Below are positions 60,250 to 64,000 of a stretch of 64,000 bases of DNA, in pieces (positions within the stretch are counted from its first letter, which is position 1; every line of letters starts with the position of its first letter). The notes below the pieces were generated by a model. The model did no database searches, was not told where the DNA came from, and was given only the letters and a program-made list of their open reading frames with translations. Location of the stretch: assembly GCA_017591395.1 (NCBI GenBank), contig WEDG01003263.1:62001-126000 (forward strand), read 5' to 3'. A program made the translations under genes and the position numbers. The DNA is from Schistocephalus solidus (taxonomy: Eukaryota > Platyhelminthes > Cestoda > Diphyllobothriidea > Diphyllobothriidae).

Positions 60250-61305
60250 TATCGCTTGGCCCACCTTAGCGAATATTTTCATGAGCAAGCTTGAAGCTGT
60301 ACAGCTTCATCCGCAGATAAACCGTCTAAAATATAATTGGCGCTACGTGGATGATATCTTTACGGTTGCATCTGAACAAATGGACATTTCAGCTGTAATG
60401 GATACCATTAATCAGGAGCACCCGTCAGTAAAAGTTACACAGGAAGAGGAACAATCCGAATCACTCCCTTTCCTGGACGTGCTTCTGAGTAGAAGGCCTG
60501 ACGGGAGGATTCGAGTTAGTGTCTATCTTAAGAAGACATGGTCCGGACAATACACCCACTTTGTGAGTTTTGTACCGCTTAAATTTAATCGTAATTTAGT
60601 GCGCTGTCTGACACAAAGGGCGAAAAGGATCTGCTCGGCCGATAGCTTTGACGAAGAGCTTAAGGTTGTAGAAAGCACTTTTCGACAGTATGTATATGCA
60701 GCTAGATTTATATTTGATAATATGACCGAAAGGCCACCAAAGCCGCCGGTGCTAACAGCAAACAAGAAAAAATCATTCATCAGGGTCCCATTTCAAGGGC
60801 ACGCAGCAAATGAACGAAGGCGCCTAAGCCAAGTTGTGTCAAGCACCTTTCCAGCAGCTGATGCCCATGTACTATTCTCGACTACCCCCACCATATACGG
60901 AGGGGGCAAGGAAAAATTGCCAGCCCAGACCACCTCAATGTGCATTTTTTTTCTTTCACCTGCTCTTTTGGGGCAGAATATAGTGGTCGCACGAGCTGGC
61001 GTTTGTCCAAAAGAGTATTAGAACACCTTTTAGCATGGTTAGGAAGGGGGCAGATGAAGAACATAAACAGCTCTATCCTCGCGCATGTGGTAGACACAGG
61101 CCATCGTGTAGATGCCGAAGAGGCCTTCCGGGTAATTTACAAGGTCCGCTCAGCCTATTAAAAATTCCTTGAACAGCGTCTTTTGACTACGGCAGAAGCA
61201 GCTGCAATCAGGCTACGCAAACCGATCCTGTGCGCTCAAAAGAAATATTTACAGGCGCTGCACTTACCGTGGCCGAAAGTAGCCAATTCAGCCCCCCGCA
61301 GCTAA
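60250..61305 (+). pseudogene. Penelope-like element 2: reverse transcriptase and GIY-YIG nuclease (5'-truncated)
   Basis: The frame begins with LANIFMSKLEA (60270), then LKYNWRYVDDIFTVASE, where YVDD is the RT catalytic box. It continues LPFLDVLLSRRPDGRIRVSV, YLKKTWSGQYTHFVSFVPLK and RNLVRCLTQRAKRICSADSF, characteristic of Penelope-like RT. Frame shifts occur near 60885 and 60950. Then YSGRTSWRLSKRVLEH is the GIY-YIG-type region and HVVDTGHRVDAEEAFRVI the following linker. A TAA at 61159-61161 interrupts it before EQRLLTTAEAAAIRLRKPIL, and the frame closes at a TAA near 61303. The RT fingers upstream are missing. Penelope proteins copy element RNA at the target nick. Confidence 0.88.
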
Positions 61306-61332
61306 TTACCTGTCCTGGCGGCCGCCATTCCT

Positions 61333-61500
61333 CTGACGATGATCAGTAAAACGGATCACAATTTTGTTTCTTTCCCCCTCCCTCTCCCACCCTGACAACC
61401 GTACAAATTGTTCTTCTTACAAGCATATTTGACTTAGTTACACAGTGATATAAATGTAAAGGCCTGATGAGAATTAATCGAAAGCTAACGTATGCTTGCC
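61333..61500 (+). other. 3' flank of Penelope-like element 2 with two hammerhead-like cores
   Basis: At 61333-61358, CTGACGA is followed by a 5-bp stem TGATC/GATCA, but the following bases are CAAT instead of GAAA. At 61464-61483, CTGATGA-GAATTAATC-GAAA has the core text but a stem of at most 2 bp. Penelope-like elements are known to carry hammerhead ribozymes in their terminal repeats. Neither candidate is structurally complete, so these are probably decayed or fortuitous. Confidence 0.25.
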
Positions 61501-61611
61501 AAATTGTCTTTTAATTTTTCAGTGAGAATTTTCACTACTCTAAAACAGTCCAAAGTATAAGGATTCCCTTATTCCAGGTGTATCGTGCTAATTTTCATTG
61601 AGATGGAAGTT

Positions 61612-61770
61612 ATTATTAAGGTAAGGTTACGTTTGTGGTTATGGCCAGAGTTAAGTTTAGGGTTATGGTTTGGGTTAGACGCGATAATATATACCCTTTT
61701 TGGACTTTTTGCAAGATCGCCGGTATTGTTGGGAAGGGGAAGGGGATTCCAGCTCCTAGGATACGTCAGC
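61612..61770 (+). repeat. Degenerate TTAGGG repeat with conserved flank, copy 3
   Basis: Units such as AAGGTAAGGTTACG, GAGTTAAGTTTAGGG and TTATGGTTTGGGTTAG are followed by GCGATAATATATACCCTTTTTGG and GCAAGATCGCC. This matches the flank of the copies at 27.6 and 53.5 kb. It is preceded by TTTTCATTGAGATGGAAG, similar to the left end of foldback copy 3 (TTTTCATTGAAATTCTAA). Confidence 0.65.
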
Positions 61771-64000
61771 TATACAAAGTGAAGAGGTACCGAGACTACC
61801 GTTAATGTGTTGTGCTTTCAATGTAACCATTGTAGCAGTTATAAATACTGTGTCCACTACTCTAGATTCAGAATACCGCTCTTTCCTATTACAACTCCCT
61901 CCCTCGCCAAATCCCTTTCGTGCTGCATATAGTCTATGATCGCCAGACCCTTTGGCTTGAACAGGACAGTCTCGTGCGCTCTCAAATTTTTCCTCTCTAT
62001 GCTAATTCGCCATGGTCGGTCTTCCGCTTCCCTTTCACAGCCTTTCTCTCTCCTTCCGTATCTCTGTCCCCCTCCTCTCTGTTCTGACTGCTCATCGTCT
62101 ACGCCGTTTTTTACTTCCCTCCACCCCCTGCTCGTCTGCGTAGAATCGTATGTGTACGTACTCGTGCGCGCTCATTATCACACTCCTGTGTGTCCAACTT
62201 TCCCAGCCTCCCTGTCTGCCCTTCGGAACGGGTGTTTCCCATGGACGTTCCTAACCGCTAATAAACCGCAGGCATTTATCCGTCCGTCAGTATGCTTCTC
62301 GGCTATAAATTACAAACAGTTGAGTAGTCTGTTTAACGGAACATCGGTTATTGCCGCTCAATCGGTGAGCCGAAATGTTCGCAGTTAGTTAACTAGGCAT
62401 CTGCCCTTTATGTGACTGCGTCTTTATGTATAATTTGGATGATTGAGGACTGGCAGGGGTATAGAGCTGTTTTCAGGACTGAGAGCAGACCTGCAATGAC
62501 CCCCTTTACTGGGGCTTTATGCTCCCAACTGGTTATAACTCCGAGTTGGTGATGGGCGTGTGATTTGGGGGCCCCAGACTTTTCGCGAAACAATTTCTGC
62601 TGAGCTTCTGTATTTACCCGCTTCCGGACCTAATGAACCCTGGAAGCACGCAGGGCTTATGAGGAGCAAGCGAAGCTGATTTTCCACAAGTCTCCTCTAC
62701 CATAATTAAATTCACTCGCAGGTCACAACAGCCTAGCCAGTTCAGTGATAGTCCTTGTTGTTTTCAATGTACGAACGCTAGTCGTCTCACCATGCATTTC
62801 CTCGTCATGCTCTGCCCAGTTTCCTCTCCATTGACTCTTTAAAAAAAAACAAGTGACCATTTTATGACAAAACAATTTATTCTTATGTCTCTTTACTATG
62901 TGAGGTGATGTTCTGCAAATATCCGGCAGCCACACTAATTTGTCCATCGTAAGGCGTCTGCATTGCCCGAAGGTTTTATTAGGATGCCAAAAGCTTTACT
63001 GGTGCAAATTTTCTCTATATTTTTTTTCATGGAGCCCAATAAAGCGGAACCGTCACGAACTGTGTTACCCAACGAATTTGCTTATCTATTAAATTTGATT
63101 GCTTCTGTTTACGCTTTGTAGGTTAAAACTTACCAAATTGTCAGCGGCTCTCATTGTTCTGTTAGCTGCTTGTAATTCGATAGAATCTTAACAATCATTA
63201 CCAACTTGTTCTTATAGAAATCTGTCAAAGTTTCTTTACAGTCGTATCAGCGCAGCGCGTCTTTCGCAAGCACATGTTCCAAATTAAAACGCGCCTCTGA
63301 ATGCTTCTATTTTCTTGTTGCGCACATAACTTCCCCATTGCCGCGCCATATGAAACCAAAGGTTTGCATGGCTTTGGTGAAATTTTAGTGAATACTGTTG
63401 GCCTTATTATGCTTAGGGAAGATTTACAATGGCAGGTAAACGTTGCCTCCAATGCTGGTCCGTATCGTTAAACGTAATTTCGCAACTCTTGAAATACGTT
63501 TTGAAACAGAAAAAAACCTTAACGGAACTTGCAGTGGTAGCTGTGTTACCTGTCCTCACGTTCATTCATAGAAACCTGTCCCCAAATAATTCGGTCGCGG
63601 ACTGTAACTACCCTTGGTCACGCCCACTCTAGTAAAAACTGGTTAATAATCCGAGGCTTAATATGCGGAACTGAACTTCTTTCGGAAATGTATGTGTACG
63701 TTAAATAAGGTTACATAAGTGTAGCCGACGTTCAGTGAGCATTCATGTTCAAACTTCGTGCCCTCAGTATATTTATATTACGCAGTGTTCTTGTTTTGCC
63801 CTTTTTCCGTCTCTCATAACTTATCTTCCTGTAGGCTTGTTGGCTCGCAAGGCAACAGTTTATCACCATTTTAAGTTGTGGGCAAAGAATACTGAGAAAC
63901 ACAGTTATATATAGTAAATTAATGGCTTCCTATGAAAAGGTCGGTTTGACACCCTACTGCACACTCACGCCAAATTTACAGCACGTAGTCTATTTGTCCG
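61771..64000 (+). other. Arrestin intron 9 continues; no gene recognised
   Basis: The stretch contains pyrimidine-rich sequence (about 61960-62200) and featureless short frames. No arrestin exon could be found in any frame, so the downstream exons should lie past the right edge. Confidence 0.45.

Noticed and set aside
61936..62388. 150-codon plus-strand frame rich in Leu/Ser/Pro
   Set aside because: Translation of a pyrimidine-rich tract; no motif and no arrestin or retroelement similarity.

Overview
The window looks like a transposon-rich flatworm genome, most likely a diphyllobothriidean tapeworm (Spirometra/Dibothriocephalus/Schistocephalus type). Three things point there: intron-split coding sequence with very small 5' introns and very large later ones, degenerate TTAGGG tracts, and several endonuclease/reverse-transcriptase families whose proteins resemble ones I recall from these tapeworms. 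The organism call is inference; no search was run.

The one cellular gene I can support is an arrestin (beta-arrestin-like) on the + strand. It starts at 20180 and is still open at the right edge. I reconstructed nine exons (20180-20223, 20261-20291, 20332-20392, 20427-20800, 23986-24045, 29701-29768, 43306-43441, 45842-45926, 55609-55681). All junctions are GT-AG and every reading phase fits, giving 310 codons. The first three introns are 37, 40 and 34 nt. The later ones are 3.2, 5.7, 13.5, 2.4, 9.7 and more than 8.3 kb. Exon 4 carries an insertion of about 44 residues rich in Thr/Ser/Pro just before the conserved [14 protein letters not shown] helix. C-terminal exons were not found and should lie beyond 64000.

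Left of the gene (1-20179) is a graveyard of mobile elements: several 5'-truncated non-LTR fragments, a broken transposase of the CACTA/Transposase_21-like type on the minus strand (4.2-6.0 kb), a tRNA-like SINE head, and two head-to-tail CR1-like retrotransposons (12.2-16.8 and 16.8-19.9 kb). The second has only a few lesions and ends about 320 bp before the arrestin ATG.

The arrestin introns hold two Penelope-like elements (one with long inverted flanking repeats), one RTE-like non-LTR element with C-terminal zinc-finger motifs, two copies of another RTE-like family, a Gypsy-like pol relic, tRNA-derived SINEs and a 223-bp near-perfect hairpin. They also hold three copies of a roughly 1-kb foldback element, three copies of an unnamed dispersed repeat, and a repeat family built around degenerate TTAGGG units. 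No CRISPR array, operon or prokaryotic gene organisation is present. Most short open frames elsewhere look like chance frames.
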